64,000 nucleotides of DNA from Silvibacterium dinghuense (GCF_004123295.1 NZ_SDMK01000001.1:930001-994000); one strand, 5' to 3'; positions 49,110 through 58,045 are shown, counted from the first letter of the stretch. The notes: generated from the letters alone by a model not told the origin. Program-made: numbers and translations.

Positions 49110-49589
49110 ATGCTGAAGCTGAACGAGCAGGTATATGACGCAATTCGACGCCATGGTGAGGAGACGTATCCCCATGAGTGTTGCGGCGTGCTGCTCGGCC
49201 GCTCCTCGGACGATATCAATGAAGTGGCGGATGCCGTGCGCGCCGGAAACACACGCACGGATTCGGCTCACAACCGCTATCACATTGCCCCGCAGGAGCT
49301 GGTGAAGATTCAGCGCCAGGGCCGTGAGCGCGGGCTGGACATTGTGGGCTTCTACCACTCGCACCCCGATCATCCGGCACAGTGGTCGAAGACGGACTTT
49401 GCCGAGGCGCACTGGCTGGGCTGCTCGTACGTGATTACGGCAGTGGCACAGGGCGTGGCGCAGCAGACGAACTCCTTTCTGCTGACGGGCACGAGCGAAG
49501 AGGATAAGGCGTTTCTGGACGAAGCTATCGTCGTGGCCAACGACGCGGCCGAAAAGGCTGCGAAGGAGCCGGCTGCCGACCGATGTTGA
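49110..49589 (+). CDS. JAMM/MPN metalloprotease (Mec-like, M67 family)
   Basis: 159 residues. The zinc-site motif is complete: Glu23 in YPHECCGVLLG, then His83, His85, Ser93 and Asp96 in GFYHSHPDHPAQWSKTD. In M. tuberculosis, Mec cleaves cysteine from the CysO-cysteine adduct; in Pseudomonas, QbsD trims the tail of carrier QbsE. Here the gene begins 3 bases after cysM and is followed by a carrier whose last residues are Gly-Gly-Cys, so it could do either job. The tail after residue 140 is Ala/Glu-rich. Confidence 0.93.
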   Translation: MLKLNEQVYDAIRRHGEETYPHECCGVLLGRSSDDINEVADAVRAGNTRTDSAHNRYHIAPQELVKIQRQGRERGLDIVGFYHSHPDHPAQWSKTDFAEAHWLGCSYVITAVAQGVAQQTNSFLLTGTSEEDKAFLDEAIVVANDAAEKAAKEPAADRC

Positions 49590-49713
49590 CCGTGCGACGC
49601 AGGCTCCAGCCTGACACACCTCGATATTGGGCTTGATGCCTGCTGACGCTTTTCTCCGTCCTTCTGTCTTTGCAAGGGACGGACCTTACCGATTCGATAA
49701 GGACGACTTTCCC

Positions 49714-49989
49714 ATGAAGATTCATATCCCTACCCCGCTGCGCGTGTATTCGGACAAGCAGGACACGGTCACCGTCTCCGCAACCACCGTCGGCGAAGCG
49801 CTCGAGGCGCTCACCACGCAGCATCCCGACCTCAAGAAGCACCTCTACTCCGAAGAGGGCAAGCTGCGCGCCTTCGTGAACGTCTACCTGAACGACGAAG
49901 ACATCCGCTATCTGCCTGAAAAGGAATCGACCAAGGTCGGCGAGCAGGACGCGCTCTCCATCATCCCCTCCATCGCCGGCGGGTGCTAG
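49714..49989 (+). CDS. cysO: ThiS/MoaD-family sulfur carrier protein (CysO-like) ending Gly-Gly-Cys
   Basis: 91 residues from the ATG at 49714, with AAGGA upstream. Ubiquitin-like beta-grasp fold: MKIHIPTPLRVY, TTVGEALEALTTQHPDL, LRAFVNVYLNDEDIRYL, VGEQDALSIIPSIAGG. Such carriers normally end in free Gly-Gly, which MoeZ adenylates and thiocarboxylates. Here a Cys (residue 91) follows Gly89-Gly90 before the stop codon TAG, so a precursor that needs removal of one residue is likely. The 124-base gap from the JAMM gene has small hairpins but no terminator. CysM, JAMM and MoeZ genes around it support a cysteine-biosynthesis role over molybdopterin or thiamine. Confidence 0.88.
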   Translation: MKIHIPTPLRVYSDKQDTVTVSATTVGEALEALTTQHPDLKKHLYSEEGKLRAFVNVYLNDEDIRYLPEKESTKVGEQDALSIIPSIAGGC

Positions 49990-50147
49990 CCGCACGGGCG
50001 ATTGCGCTTCGCGCGGGACTGACCGTCCAGGCGATTGCGCTTCGCGGGTTTAGGCTGTGCTAAGAGTTTTGCCGCCTCCTGTTAGTCGGCACTGAGATTT
50101 GTCACAGCGATAGGCACACATGCCACTCGCTAGAAGGGATGCAAGAC

Positions 50148-51341
50148 ATGGCAACGACACTGGAAACACCCTCGGCACTGCCCTCGCTGACCAACGCCGA
50201 GATCGGCCGCTACTCGCGCCACCTGATCCTGCCCGATGTGGGCATGGAAGGCCAGCAAAAGCTCAAGGCAGCCAAGGTGCTGTGCGTGGGTACCGGCGGC
50301 CTGGGCGCTCCGATGACCTACTACCTGGCAGCGGCGGGCGTGGGCACCATCGGCCTCGTGGATTTCGACGTAGTGGACGAGAGCAACCTGCAGCGGCAGA
50401 TCATTCACTCGACCAAGGACGTGGGCCGTCCCAAGATCGACTCGGCCGCGGAGAAGCTCACCGCGCTGAACCCCTACGTGAAGATCGTGAAGCACGAGAC
50501 GATGCTGACCAGCGACAACGCGCTCGACATCATCAAGGATTACGACATCGTCGCCGACGGCACGGATAATTTCCCCACACGCTTTCTCGTCAACGACGCC
50601 TGCGTGCTCTCCGGCAAGCCGAATGTGTACGGCTCGATCTTCCGCTTCGAAGGCCAGGCCAGCGTCTTCGCCACTGAGGAAGGCCCCTGCTACCGCTGCC
50701 TCTACCCCGAACCGCCGCCGCCGGGCCTTGTGCCTTCCTGCTCGGAGGGTGGCGTGTTGGGCATTCTGCCCGGCGTCATCGGCGTGATCCAGGCCACTGA
50801 AGTCGTCAAGCTGATCATCGGGAAGGGTGAGCCGCTCATCGGTCGCCTGCTGCTGGCCGACCTGCTGACCATGAACTTCCGCACCCTCAAACTGCGGAAG
50901 AACCCTGACTGCCCGGTCTGCGGCAAGAACCCGACCGTGACCAAATTGATCGATTACCAGCAGTTCTGCGGCATTGTGCCCGAAGCAAAGGTGGAAATAG
51001 TGAACGAACGTCCGACTCAGAATGGCATTCCCCAGATTTCAGCAACCGAACTGAAGCAGAAGCTCGACGCGAAGGAAGACATCTTCGTACTCGATGTGCG
51101 CGAGCCGCACGAGTACCAGATCGCAAGCTTCGGCGGACACCTGATTCCGCTGGGCGAGCTGCCCTCGCGCCTCCATGAGCTGAACAAGGATGCCGAGATC
51201 ATCGTGCACTGCAAGATGGGCGGCCGCAGCCAGAAGGCCTCCGAACTCCTCGCAGCCAACGGCTTCAAGAACGTGACCAACCTGACCGGCGGCATCACCG
51301 CCTGGTCGAACGACGTAGACCCGAGCGTAGCGAAATACTAA
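50148..51341 (+). CDS. moeZ: MoeZ-type adenylyltransferase/sulfurtransferase (ThiF-rhodanese)
   Basis: 397 residues from the ATG at 50148, chosen because AGAAGGG lies 9 bases before it; an ATG three codons earlier has no spacing. The E1-like domain has VLCVGTGGLGAPMTYYLAAA and DFDVVDESNLQRQIIH. Cysteines CYRC and CPVC bind zinc, and Cys198 in VPSCSEGG is in the active crossover loop. A C-terminal rhodanese domain has Cys355 in IVHCKMGGRSQ. It activates the carrier C terminus with ATP and puts sulfur on it. It is the fourth gene of the cysM cluster. Confidence 0.94.
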   Translation: MATTLETPSALPSLTNAEIGRYSRHLILPDVGMEGQQKLKAAKVLCVGTGGLGAPMTYYLAAAGVGTIGLVDFDVVDESNLQRQIIHSTKDVGRPKIDSAAEKLTALNPYVKIVKHETMLTSDNALDIIKDYDIVADGTDNFPTRFLVNDACVLSGKPNVYGSIFRFEGQASVFATEEGPCYRCLYPEPPPPGLVPSCSEGGVLGILPGVIGVIQATEVVKLIIGKGEPLIGRLLLADLLTMNFRTLKLRKNPDCPVCGKNPTVTKLIDYQQFCGIVPEAKVEIVNERPTQNGIPQISATELKQKLDAKEDIFVLDVREPHEYQIASFGGHLIPLGELPSRLHELNKDAEIIVHCKMGGRSQKASELLAANGFKNVTNLTGGITAWSNDVDPSVAKY

Positions 51342-51365
51342 GCACCTGCTTCACGGTAGTAACAG

Positions 51366-51387
51366 ACGGCGCCCTCAGGGGCGCCGT
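51366..51387 (+). terminator. moeZ terminator
   Basis: ACGGCGCCC/GGGCGCCGT with a 4-base loop followed by TTT and then CTG, 24 bases after the moeZ stop. It overlaps the 3' end of the convergent membrane-protein gene. Confidence 0.85.
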
Positions 51388-51863
51388 TTTCTGCTGCGAA
51401 TCATTTGAACAAAGACGACAAGAGCTACCGATGCAATAAGAGCAGCAAGCATGGCGAGATAGCGTGTTGCTTTCAGCGCGAGGAGCAAATCAGCAGCTCC
51501 GCCAAAGATAAGCAATCCGCAGGTATAAGCCAACGCTCCCAGGAGTGCACCGGGCAAGAAAAACAGAGTAAGTGGAAGCTCCTCAAACCAGCGCAACGGC
51601 ATAACCAGCACAGACGGGACACCGATCACCGCCCACCCCAAAAGCGAGAAAATCGCAATAAAGAGTGACAGGATTTCGGTCTCATAGATAGAGCCTGGAC
51701 CGATGGAAGCAGGCAGTCTTATCCCAACTGCAGGACCGAAGACTCGAACGGCAAGCAATACCGCTTGTTGCGCGACATTCCCTGCAATCAAGCCTACAAA
51801 AGAGAAGCCTATCTTTTCCCAGACGTTAGGCCCGCTTCCCTGCTCGTCTGCTGCTTCGTTCAT
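51375..51863 (-). CDS. Membrane protein of unknown function
   Basis: 162 residues from the ATG at 51863, with a strong GGAGGAGG 4 bases upstream. Four hydrophobic segments are seen: IGFSFVGLIAGNVAQQAVLL, EILSLFIAIFSLLGWAVIGV, LTLFFLPGALLGALAYTCGL and LAMLAALIASVALVVFVQMI. The C terminus is basic (RSRKRRP). No family recognised. It starts 15 bases after the TetR gene ends on the same strand and may belong to that transcript. Confidence 0.75.
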   Translation of the reverse strand: MNEAADEQGSGPNVWEKIGFSFVGLIAGNVAQQAVLLAVRVFGPAVGIRLPASIGPGSIYETEILSLFIAIFSLLGWAVIGVPSVLVMPLRWFEELPLTLFFLPGALLGALAYTCGLLIFGGAADLLLALKATRYLAMLAALIASVALVVFVQMIRSRKRRP

Positions 51864-51877
51864 GGAGCCTCCTCCAT

Positions 51878-52561
51878 TCATCCCTCAAATACGTTCTGCA
51901 GCACCTCTCCAGCGATCTTGTGCATCGGCTTCAACAATGGCAGCCCGGCGATCTTGAGTGTCAGCAGCAGCATGCGCAGGGTTCCATCCAAAAGCGCTCC
52001 GGTGCGACGCTGGCCGGGCGAACGGTCATAGACCCAGAAGAGAATCAGACCCATCTGGTAAAGCCAGAGCAGCCGCGGCAAATACGGCAGGATATTCGCG
52101 GGCAGCTTTACCTTCGAGTCCGTGACCGCACGCTCGAAGAAGGCAATGTCGGCATTGCGGATGTCGGCTGTCTCGCTGCTGAAGGGCGAGAGCGGATGCA
52201 ATGGATCGGTGTGTGCAGAGAGTGCGCCAAGCAGCTTGCGGTTGGGCGCAAAGTAAGTCAGCTTCTCCTGGATAAGACCGCGCAGGCGCGCCTCGAGCGT
52301 GCGACTCTCGGCAAGAACGGTGTCGAGCGCAGGCAGCATCTCGGCCTGCACCTGCTCGTAGAAGGCCATAACGATGGCCACCTTCGAAGGAAAGTAATAG
52401 TAGGCGCCGCCGAGCGCGACACCGGCTTCAGTGGAAACTTCGCGCATGGTAGCCGCCTCGAAGCCGCGCTCGCGAAAGACACGGAGCGCAGCCTCGAGAA
52501 TGCGGGCGCGGGTTTCGGCAGACTTCTTTGTCCCGGCAGGAGTGGTCGTCTTCGAAGTCAT
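51878..52561 (-). CDS. TetR family transcriptional regulator
   Basis: 227 residues. The helix-turn-helix is standard: ARILEAALRVFRERGFEAAT, MREVSTEAGVALGGAYYYFPSK. The C-terminal ligand domain (about 75-215) is uninformative. The gene for a small membrane protein ends 5 bases upstream, and the promoter in front of that gene carries two copies of TGAACGCGTTCA, so this protein most likely represses its own operon. Ligand unknown. Confidence 0.93.
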   Translation of the reverse strand: MTSKTTTPAGTKKSAETRARILEAALRVFRERGFEAATMREVSTEAGVALGGAYYYFPSKVAIVMAFYEQVQAEMLPALDTVLAESRTLEARLRGLIQEKLTYFAPNRKLLGALSAHTDPLHPLSPFSSETADIRNADIAFFERAVTDSKVKLPANILPYLPRLLWLYQMGLILFWVYDRSPGQRRTGALLDGTLRMLLLTLKIAGLPLLKPMHKIAGEVLQNVFEG

Positions 52562-52566
52562 GGCAA

Positions 52567-52923
52567 TCAGGCGTGGCTCGGCGCAGCGCTGCGGCTGCGC
52601 AGCCGGGTAAGCACAAGGATGTTGAAGGCGTGCATCAGGCCGAGAATGATGAGCACGGTGCCGAGCTTGTGACTTTCGAGCTCGATGATCTCGCGGACGG
52701 TCGCCAACGGGTTGCTGGTCTTGAGCGCGAGCGCAATGTACCCGATGTTGATGAGGTAGAAACCAACGACCAGCAGGTGATTGACCGAGTCGGCGAGCGG
52801 CTCATTGCCGTGAAAAGCATCGAGCAGAAAGACGCGGCCGCTGCGATAGAGCGTGCGAGCAACCCACGCGGTAAGCACGATGCTGATGGCCAGATAGCTA
52901 AGGTAGCAGAGGGCGACGGACAT
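52567..52923 (-). CDS. Small membrane protein in TetR operon
   Basis: 118 residues with three transmembrane segments: LCYLSYLAISIVLTAWVA, SVNHLLVVGFYLINIGYIAL and LGTVLIILGLMHAFNILVL. It has no recognised domain. The segment FLLDAFHGNEPLADSVNHLL between helices 1 and 2 is polar. It is first in an operon with the TetR gene and is directly behind the two-operator promoter; it may be the regulated output, perhaps linked to lipid or membrane stress, but that is only inference. Confidence 0.78.
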   Translation of the reverse strand: MSVALCYLSYLAISIVLTAWVARTLYRSGRVFLLDAFHGNEPLADSVNHLLVVGFYLINIGYIALALKTSNPLATVREIIELESHKLGTVLIILGLMHAFNILVLTRLRSRSAAPSHA

Positions 52924-52946
52924 GGCTGATTCCTCATTTCCTATCT

Positions 52947-53016
52947 ATTTGAACGCGTTCAAATATAGCGTAGCGCGAATTTCTCCATCGTCAAGGATTA
53001 TTTTTGAACGCGTTCA
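52947..53016 (-). promoter_or_regulatory. Promoter flanked by two identical palindromic operators
   Basis: TGAACGCGTTCA occurs at 52950-52961 (within the perfect 18-bp palindrome 52947-52964) and at 53005-53016, with centres 55 bases apart. Between them, on the minus strand, lie TTGACG (52994-52989) and, 16 bases on, TACGCT (52972-52967), a plausible -35/-10 pair directed at the small membrane protein and TetR genes. The arrangement fits autorepression by TetR. Confidence 0.8.
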
Positions 53017-53181
53017 CTTTTCCGAGGAACTCCGTCGAGGCAAATCTGCAGAAGGGGCAGAAGATTCGGTTCTGTGACATCTACAGTTGCATACGCCCTT
53101 TGGGGTTGCATACGCACCTTTTGCCCATTCTCGAAACTCCTGCGTATACTGCCGAACTGCGCAGGGAGGTTGAGGCGCGCT

Positions 53182-54237
53182 ATGGACCTGATACTGATTC
53201 GGCTTTGTTTTCTTCTGGTGCTGAGCGGCACGTGCTTTTTTCTTCGGCCCTTTGGTTGGAATGCATGGACTTCCGCGTTAGCGGGAGCAGCAGCCGCGGC
53301 CCTGGTTGTGGTCTTTGAGCAGAGGGTGCGGGCGCTGAGCCTGCGCCGGCTGATCGGAGCGGTAACCGGGAGCATTCTCGGCATCTTTGGCGCGTTTCTC
53401 ATTTCGCTGGTCTTGCGTGAAAGCCTGCCGGCGGGCAATACACAGAGCGTCCTCACCATCTTCGTGCTCCTGCTGATGGCCTATGTGGGGCTGCTCGTAG
53501 GCACGAACAAGGGCGACATGCTGAACCTCGCGGCGCTGGGAGACCTGTTCGGACCGGAGCGCGCGCCGGCAAAGCGCAACCTGAAGATCCTCGACACAAG
53601 CGCCATCATCGACGGACGGATTGCCGACATGGCCGAGACCGGCTTCCTGGAAGGAACGCTGGCGGTGCCGCAATTTGTGCTGCGTGAGTTACAAATGGTG
53701 GCCGATTCGCAGGATGGATCGAAACGGCAGCGAGGACGGCGCGGACTCGATGTGCTGCATCGCATGCAGGGCAATTCCCTGCTGACCATCCAGATCCTCG
53801 AAAACGACTACCCGAAGATCCGCGAAGTAGATCTGAAGCTGATCGAGCTGGCGAAGGAGATGGACGGCAAGATCGTCACCAACGACTTCAACCTGAACAA
53901 GGTGGCCGGGCTGCATAACGTCGCCGTGCTGAACATCAACGACCTTGCGAATGCACTCAAGCCAGTCGTGCTGCCGGGCGAAAAGATGCGGGTGGTGATC
54001 CTGAAGGAAGGCAAGGAATATAACCAGGGCGTCGGCTATCTGGATGACGGCACGATGGTGGTGGTGGACCATGCGCGGAAGATGATCGGGAAGACCGTCG
54101 ATGTCACGGTGACCTCGGTTCTACAGACAGCATCGGGCAAGATGATCTTCGGCAAGATGGAAGACGGGACGCCGCGAACGGAAACCAAGACCGAAATGCG
54201 GATGGAAATGACGGCGCCGGAAATTGCGTCAAATTAG
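53182..54237 (+). CDS. Membrane PIN-TRAM domain protein (YacL-like)
   Basis: 351 residues from the ATG at 53182 (GGGAGGTTGAGG upstream). Four hydrophobic segments occupy about 1-120. Residues about 145-265 are a PIN domain (LKILDTSAIIDGRIADMAE; GRRGLDVLHRMQ; EMDGKIVTNDFNLNKVAG), and the C-terminal about 285-345 is a TRAM RNA-binding domain (VGYLDDGTMVVVDHARKMIG; VDVTVTSVLQTASGKMIFG). In Bacillus and others this is YacL, a membrane-tethered RNase-like protein of uncertain role. It has no antitoxin neighbour, so it is not a toxin of the VapC type. Confidence 0.92.
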   Translation: MDLILIRLCFLLVLSGTCFFLRPFGWNAWTSALAGAAAAALVVVFEQRVRALSLRRLIGAVTGSILGIFGAFLISLVLRESLPAGNTQSVLTIFVLLLMAYVGLLVGTNKGDMLNLAALGDLFGPERAPAKRNLKILDTSAIIDGRIADMAETGFLEGTLAVPQFVLRELQMVADSQDGSKRQRGRRGLDVLHRMQGNSLLTIQILENDYPKIREVDLKLIELAKEMDGKIVTNDFNLNKVAGLHNVAVLNINDLANALKPVVLPGEKMRVVILKEGKEYNQGVGYLDDGTMVVVDHARKMIGKTVDVTVTSVLQTASGKMIFGKMEDGTPRTETKTEMRMEMTAPEIASN

Positions 54238-54312
54238 AAGATATGCAAGAGAGTGGGACGCACTTTGTGCATCCAGCAGCCAGGCACGAGAACGACCAGT
54301 AAAACTAACGGC

Positions 54313-54331
54313 TGGCCGTCTTTGTGACTGA
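54313..54331. repeat. Copy of the CTGGCCGTC-n-TTGTGACTG dispersed repeat
   Basis: CTGGCCGTCTTTGTGACTG followed by ACTGCTGACCG. It closely matches 59989-60007 and, inverted, 39167-39184 and 58078-58096. Confidence 0.7.
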
Positions 54332-54349
54332 CTGCTGACCGCTTTCTCA

Positions 54350-56836
54350 CTATTCTCCGCGCAGAGCCTGGATGGGATCGACCGTCGCCGCCCGTCGTGC
54401 AGGAACGGCAGAGGCAGCAAGCGCCAGGGCAAATACGGCAAGCGCAGCCAGCACCAGCACCAGCGGATCAAAGGGGCTGACGCCGAAGAGCAGCGAGCGC
54501 AACAGCGTAGCCGAGGCCGCAGCTCCCGCGAGGCCGATCACACAGCCGATCACCGCCAGCTGCGCGCCGGAGCGCAGGATAAGGCCAATGATGCCCACGC
54601 GGCGGGAGCCGAGGGCCATGCGGATAGCGATCTCCTGCGTACGCGATGCGACCGAGAAGGCGATAACGCCATAGATCCCGAGGACCGCGAGAACCACGGC
54701 AGCGAAGGCGAAGCTCGAGATGAGGATGGTGTTGAAACGGCGTGGCGCCTCGCTCTCGGAGACCGCCTCGGTCATGGTTTGTAACTGTGAAAGTGACAGA
54801 AGCGGATCGAGGCCGCGAACAGTGGAGCGGATGGCGTTCTCCATCTGCTCGGGCGGCAGCACCGAGCGGACGACAACGAAGCCGCCGTCGCCGCTGATGT
54901 CGGTGGGCGAAGCGAGCGAGCCTGCGTCGCCAATCTCCTGCACCTCCGGGTAGTAGAACTGGGCGGAGACGTCGGCATCGGGCGACTCCTGGCGAACATC
55001 CTCAACCTCGCCAACGACCGTCTGCCATGGGAGCTGCATCGTCTCGGTGCCGATGCGGAAGTGCTTGCCGATGGGATCCTGTCCGGGCCAGTATTTTTCA
55101 GCCAGCTTGCGGTTCACGATGACGACCAGCTGTGAGCCAGCGCGATCAGACTCCGTGAAATAACGGCCGCGGATGAGTGCGATCCCCATGGCGCGGAAGT
55201 AGTCACCGGCGACGCCGGAGGGTGTGCCGAGGTTGAGGCGGGCCCCGGGCTGCGGGGCGCCGTTCTCGACGACGAAGGCCTCGTTGGAATTGTTTCCCGA
55301 CTCGGGCATGTAAGTGGAGTAGCCGGCGGCGGTGACGCCAGGCAGCACGCGCAGCCGGTCGAGCAGCGACTTGTCGAAGGTATCCACCTGGGCCTGCGTT
55401 TTGTACTGCTGGTGCGGCAGGGAGTAGGCGGCCGTGGTCATGTGGTCGGGCGTGAAGCCGAGCTCGACCGAGCGCATCTTCTCAAAGCTGCGCAGCAGCA
55501 GGCCGGAGGCGGTGAGCAGCACCAGGGCAATGGCGATCTCGGCGATGACGAGCGCCGACCGCAGCCGCGCGTGTCCACCACCCGCGGAGCCTGAGCGTCC
55601 GCCTTCCTTGAGCGTGCTATTCACGCGGATGCGCAGCGCGGCGAAGGCGGGAGCGAGTCCGCAGAGCAGGCCAGTTAGAATCGCCAGCAGCAGCGCGAAG
55701 CCGGCGACGGTCCAGTTGAGGCTGATTTCGTTGATGCGTGGCAGGTTTTCCGGCAACACGCTCTTGCCCACGTGCAGGCCGATGGCCGCCAGCGTCACAC
55801 CGAGCACGCCTCCCATCACGCTAAGCGTGAGGCTTTCCAACAGCGCCTGACGGACGAGCGCCGCAGCCGGAGCGCCGATTGCGAGGCGGACAGCGAGCTC
55901 GCGCTGGCGGCGGATGGCGCGGACCAGCAGCAGGCCGGCGAGGTTGAAGCAGGCGATGAGCAGCACGACGGCGACGGCGAGAAAGAGCATGCGGACGAGC
56001 GGGCGGGCATCGGAGACAGTCTCCTGGCTGAGCGGCTGCACCACGGCCGAGATGTGCAGGCTGGCCATAAAAGCCGGGTAGTTGCGCATGATCTCCTGGG
56101 CAACGCGCTCGGAGTCGGACTGCGCCTGGTCGATAGTGACGCCGGGCTTGAGACGGCCGACCATCCGCGATCCCCAGCTGGCCGCATTGCTCGGGCTCAG
56201 CTCCTCCGGGGTCAGGCTCAACGGCACCCATAGATCGGATCGGTTCAGGTGCCCGGGCACCAGCGGAAACTCGAAGTCTTTCGGCATCACGCCAATGACG
56301 ATGTATGGATTGCGGTTGAGCAGTATCCGGGTGCCGAGCACGTGAGGATCGCCATGGAAGCGATCGACCCAGGAGGCATAGCTGAGCACGGCGACCGGCT
56401 GCTTCTCCGTGTCCTCCTGCGCAGTGAAGACACGGCCGAGCAGGGGCTGCACTTCGAGTGCGGAGAAGACGCCGGCGCCCATGCGGGTGGCAGTGACCTG
56501 CGCGGGCTCGCCGCTGCCAGAGAGCTCATAGCCGGTATTGTGATAGCCGCCGAGGCTCGAGAAGCTGTGCGTGTCGCGGCTGTAGGCGAGGATATCGGGC
56601 GCGGTCACCGATTCGCCGTGGCCGCTGGGCGTGCCTTCCAGGTGATCGCCGAGTGCGATGAGCTGCTCGGCATGCGGGAACGGCAGCGGCCGCAGCAATA
56701 CGCCGTCCACGATGGAGAAGATGGCGGTAGTAGCACCGATGCCGAAGGCCAGCATCAGAACAGCGAGCAGGGTGAAACCCGCGGATTTGCGCAGCTGACG
56801 CAGAACGAGCTTGAGATCGAGAAGCAGCGAGCGCAT
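54350..56836 (-). CDS. ADOP-type ABC transporter permease (MacB/FtsX family)
   Basis: 828 residues from the ATG at 56836, with AGGAGAG 6 bases upstream. It has two FtsX-like halves: the first begins RSLLLDLKLVLRQLRKSAGF and FTLLAVLMLAFGIGATTAIF, with a MacB periplasmic domain (SYASWVDRFHGDPHVLG); the second has LRSALVIAEIAIALVLLTAS and ends AVPARRAATVDPIQALRGE. Unlike the copy at 1-2457 it lacks the soluble ADOP leader and has no PadR gene beside it. No ATPase gene is adjacent. Role unknown; export of peptides or lipoprotein handling are possibilities. Confidence 0.9.
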   Translation of the reverse strand: MRSLLLDLKLVLRQLRKSAGFTLLAVLMLAFGIGATTAIFSIVDGVLLRPLPFPHAEQLIALGDHLEGTPSGHGESVTAPDILAYSRDTHSFSSLGGYHNTGYELSGSGEPAQVTATRMGAGVFSALEVQPLLGRVFTAQEDTEKQPVAVLSYASWVDRFHGDPHVLGTRILLNRNPYIVIGVMPKDFEFPLVPGHLNRSDLWVPLSLTPEELSPSNAASWGSRMVGRLKPGVTIDQAQSDSERVAQEIMRNYPAFMASLHISAVVQPLSQETVSDARPLVRMLFLAVAVVLLIACFNLAGLLLVRAIRRQRELAVRLAIGAPAAALVRQALLESLTLSVMGGVLGVTLAAIGLHVGKSVLPENLPRINEISLNWTVAGFALLLAILTGLLCGLAPAFAALRIRVNSTLKEGGRSGSAGGGHARLRSALVIAEIAIALVLLTASGLLLRSFEKMRSVELGFTPDHMTTAAYSLPHQQYKTQAQVDTFDKSLLDRLRVLPGVTAAGYSTYMPESGNNSNEAFVVENGAPQPGARLNLGTPSGVAGDYFRAMGIALIRGRYFTESDRAGSQLVVIVNRKLAEKYWPGQDPIGKHFRIGTETMQLPWQTVVGEVEDVRQESPDADVSAQFYYPEVQEIGDAGSLASPTDISGDGGFVVVRSVLPPEQMENAIRSTVRGLDPLLSLSQLQTMTEAVSESEAPRRFNTILISSFAFAAVVLAVLGIYGVIAFSVASRTQEIAIRMALGSRRVGIIGLILRSGAQLAVIGCVIGLAGAAASATLLRSLLFGVSPFDPLVLVLAALAVFALALAASAVPARRAATVDPIQALRGE

Positions 56837-57136
56837 GAAGTCTCTCCTTACAACGCGCATTTCTCTTGAACATTTTTAGGGACACATGTCCGGATGCACG
56901 CAGACTGCCATAGAGTACGAGGGCTGGGACCACCTGGTTCCATGCATATTGCAGCACAAGGAGATCGGGCAAGGCTCAGAATGTGTCCGGAAATACAGCA
57001 GTGCGGCCACGAACGAACAGCAAAACCGGACACCGGACAGCGCCAAAGGAGAACAGGCGGCGAACTATTACCGAACTCTTACAGACATTTCGTGGCAGAG
57101 TTGGATAGCTTCAAGGATGGAGAAGTCACGCTGGAT

Positions 57137-58045
57137 ATGGCCACAACAACCACGTTCGTAGAACAATCGCTGAACACAGGAACGGCCGAAGCCGACTCGC
57201 AAATCCTGATGCAACGCCGCAGCCCCTCCATGAACCTCATGTTCGGTTTCTGGATGGTGTTCTTCCACCTCGGAGCGCTGGCCGCACTGTTCTTTTTCAG
57301 CTGGAAGGCCGTGGCCGTCACGGCGATCCTCTGGATTTTTTCGCAGAATATCGGCATCGCCGTGAACTACCACCGGCTGCTGACGCATCGCGGCTTCGTG
57401 GTGCCACGCTGGCTGGAGTATGCGATGACGGTCTGCTCGACGCTGGCTTTTGAGGGCGGCCCCATCTACTGGGTGGCCGTGCACCGGCTGCATCACCAGC
57501 TCACCGACAAGCCGGGCGACCCGCACTCGCCGCGCGACGGCATCTTCTGGTCGCACATGGGCTGGATCCTCTACGGCACGCTCCGCAACAAGGACATGGC
57601 GCTGCTCAACCGCTACGCGCCGGACCTGGCCCGCGATCGCTTCTACGTGTGGCTGAGCCGCTGGCACTGGATTCCGGGCGTGCTGCTGGGCGCCGCACTG
57701 TACATCGCCGGCGGCTGGTCCTGGTTCCTGTGGGGATTCTTCGTGCGCATCGTCGTCAGCCTGCACGTGACCTGGCTGGTGAACTCGGCCACGCATATCT
57801 GGGGCTCGCGCCGCTTCGATACGCGCGACGACTCGCGCAACCTGTGGTGGGTGGCCATCCTCTCCGGCGGTGAAGGCTGGCACAACAACCACCACGCGCA
57901 TCCGGTTTCGAGCAGCCACGGCATGGCCTGGTATGAAATCGATGTGAACTACTGGATCATCCGCGCGCTCGGCGCGGTCGGGCTGGCCAGGCGCATCAAG
58001 GTACAGTCGGCAAAACCGGGGCCGGCGCGGGTGATTCACGGATAG
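57137..58045 (+). CDS. Acyl-CoA/fatty acid desaturase, delta-9 type
   Basis: 302 residues from the ATG at 57137; the frame opens earlier but without family likeness. Three histidine boxes bind the di-iron centre: HRLLTH (79-84), HRLHH (116-120) and HNNHH (about 249-253). Hydrophobic helices surround them (MFGFWMVFFHLGALAALFFF; SWFLWGFFVRIVVSLHV). It introduces a double bond into membrane fatty acids using oxygen. It is divergent from the ADOP permease. No electron-carrier gene is adjacent. Confidence 0.95.
   Translation: MATTTTFVEQSLNTGTAEADSQILMQRRSPSMNLMFGFWMVFFHLGALAALFFFSWKAVAVTAILWIFSQNIGIAVNYHRLLTHRGFVVPRWLEYAMTVCSTLAFEGGPIYWVAVHRLHHQLTDKPGDPHSPRDGIFWSHMGWILYGTLRNKDMALLNRYAPDLARDRFYVWLSRWHWIPGVLLGAALYIAGGWSWFLWGFFVRIVVSLHVTWLVNSATHIWGSRRFDTRDDSRNLWWVAILSGGEGWHNNHHAHPVSSSHGMAWYEIDVNYWIIRALGAVGLARRIKVQSAKPGPARVIHG

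Noticed and set aside
47940-49619. Minus-strand open frame of 559 codons across cysM and the JAMM gene
   Set aside because: Antisense shadow caused by high GC; the plus strand has intact PLP and JAMM motifs.
53182-54237. PIN-domain protein as a VapC toxin
   Set aside because: It has N-terminal membrane helices and a C-terminal TRAM domain and no antitoxin gene, so it is YacL-like.
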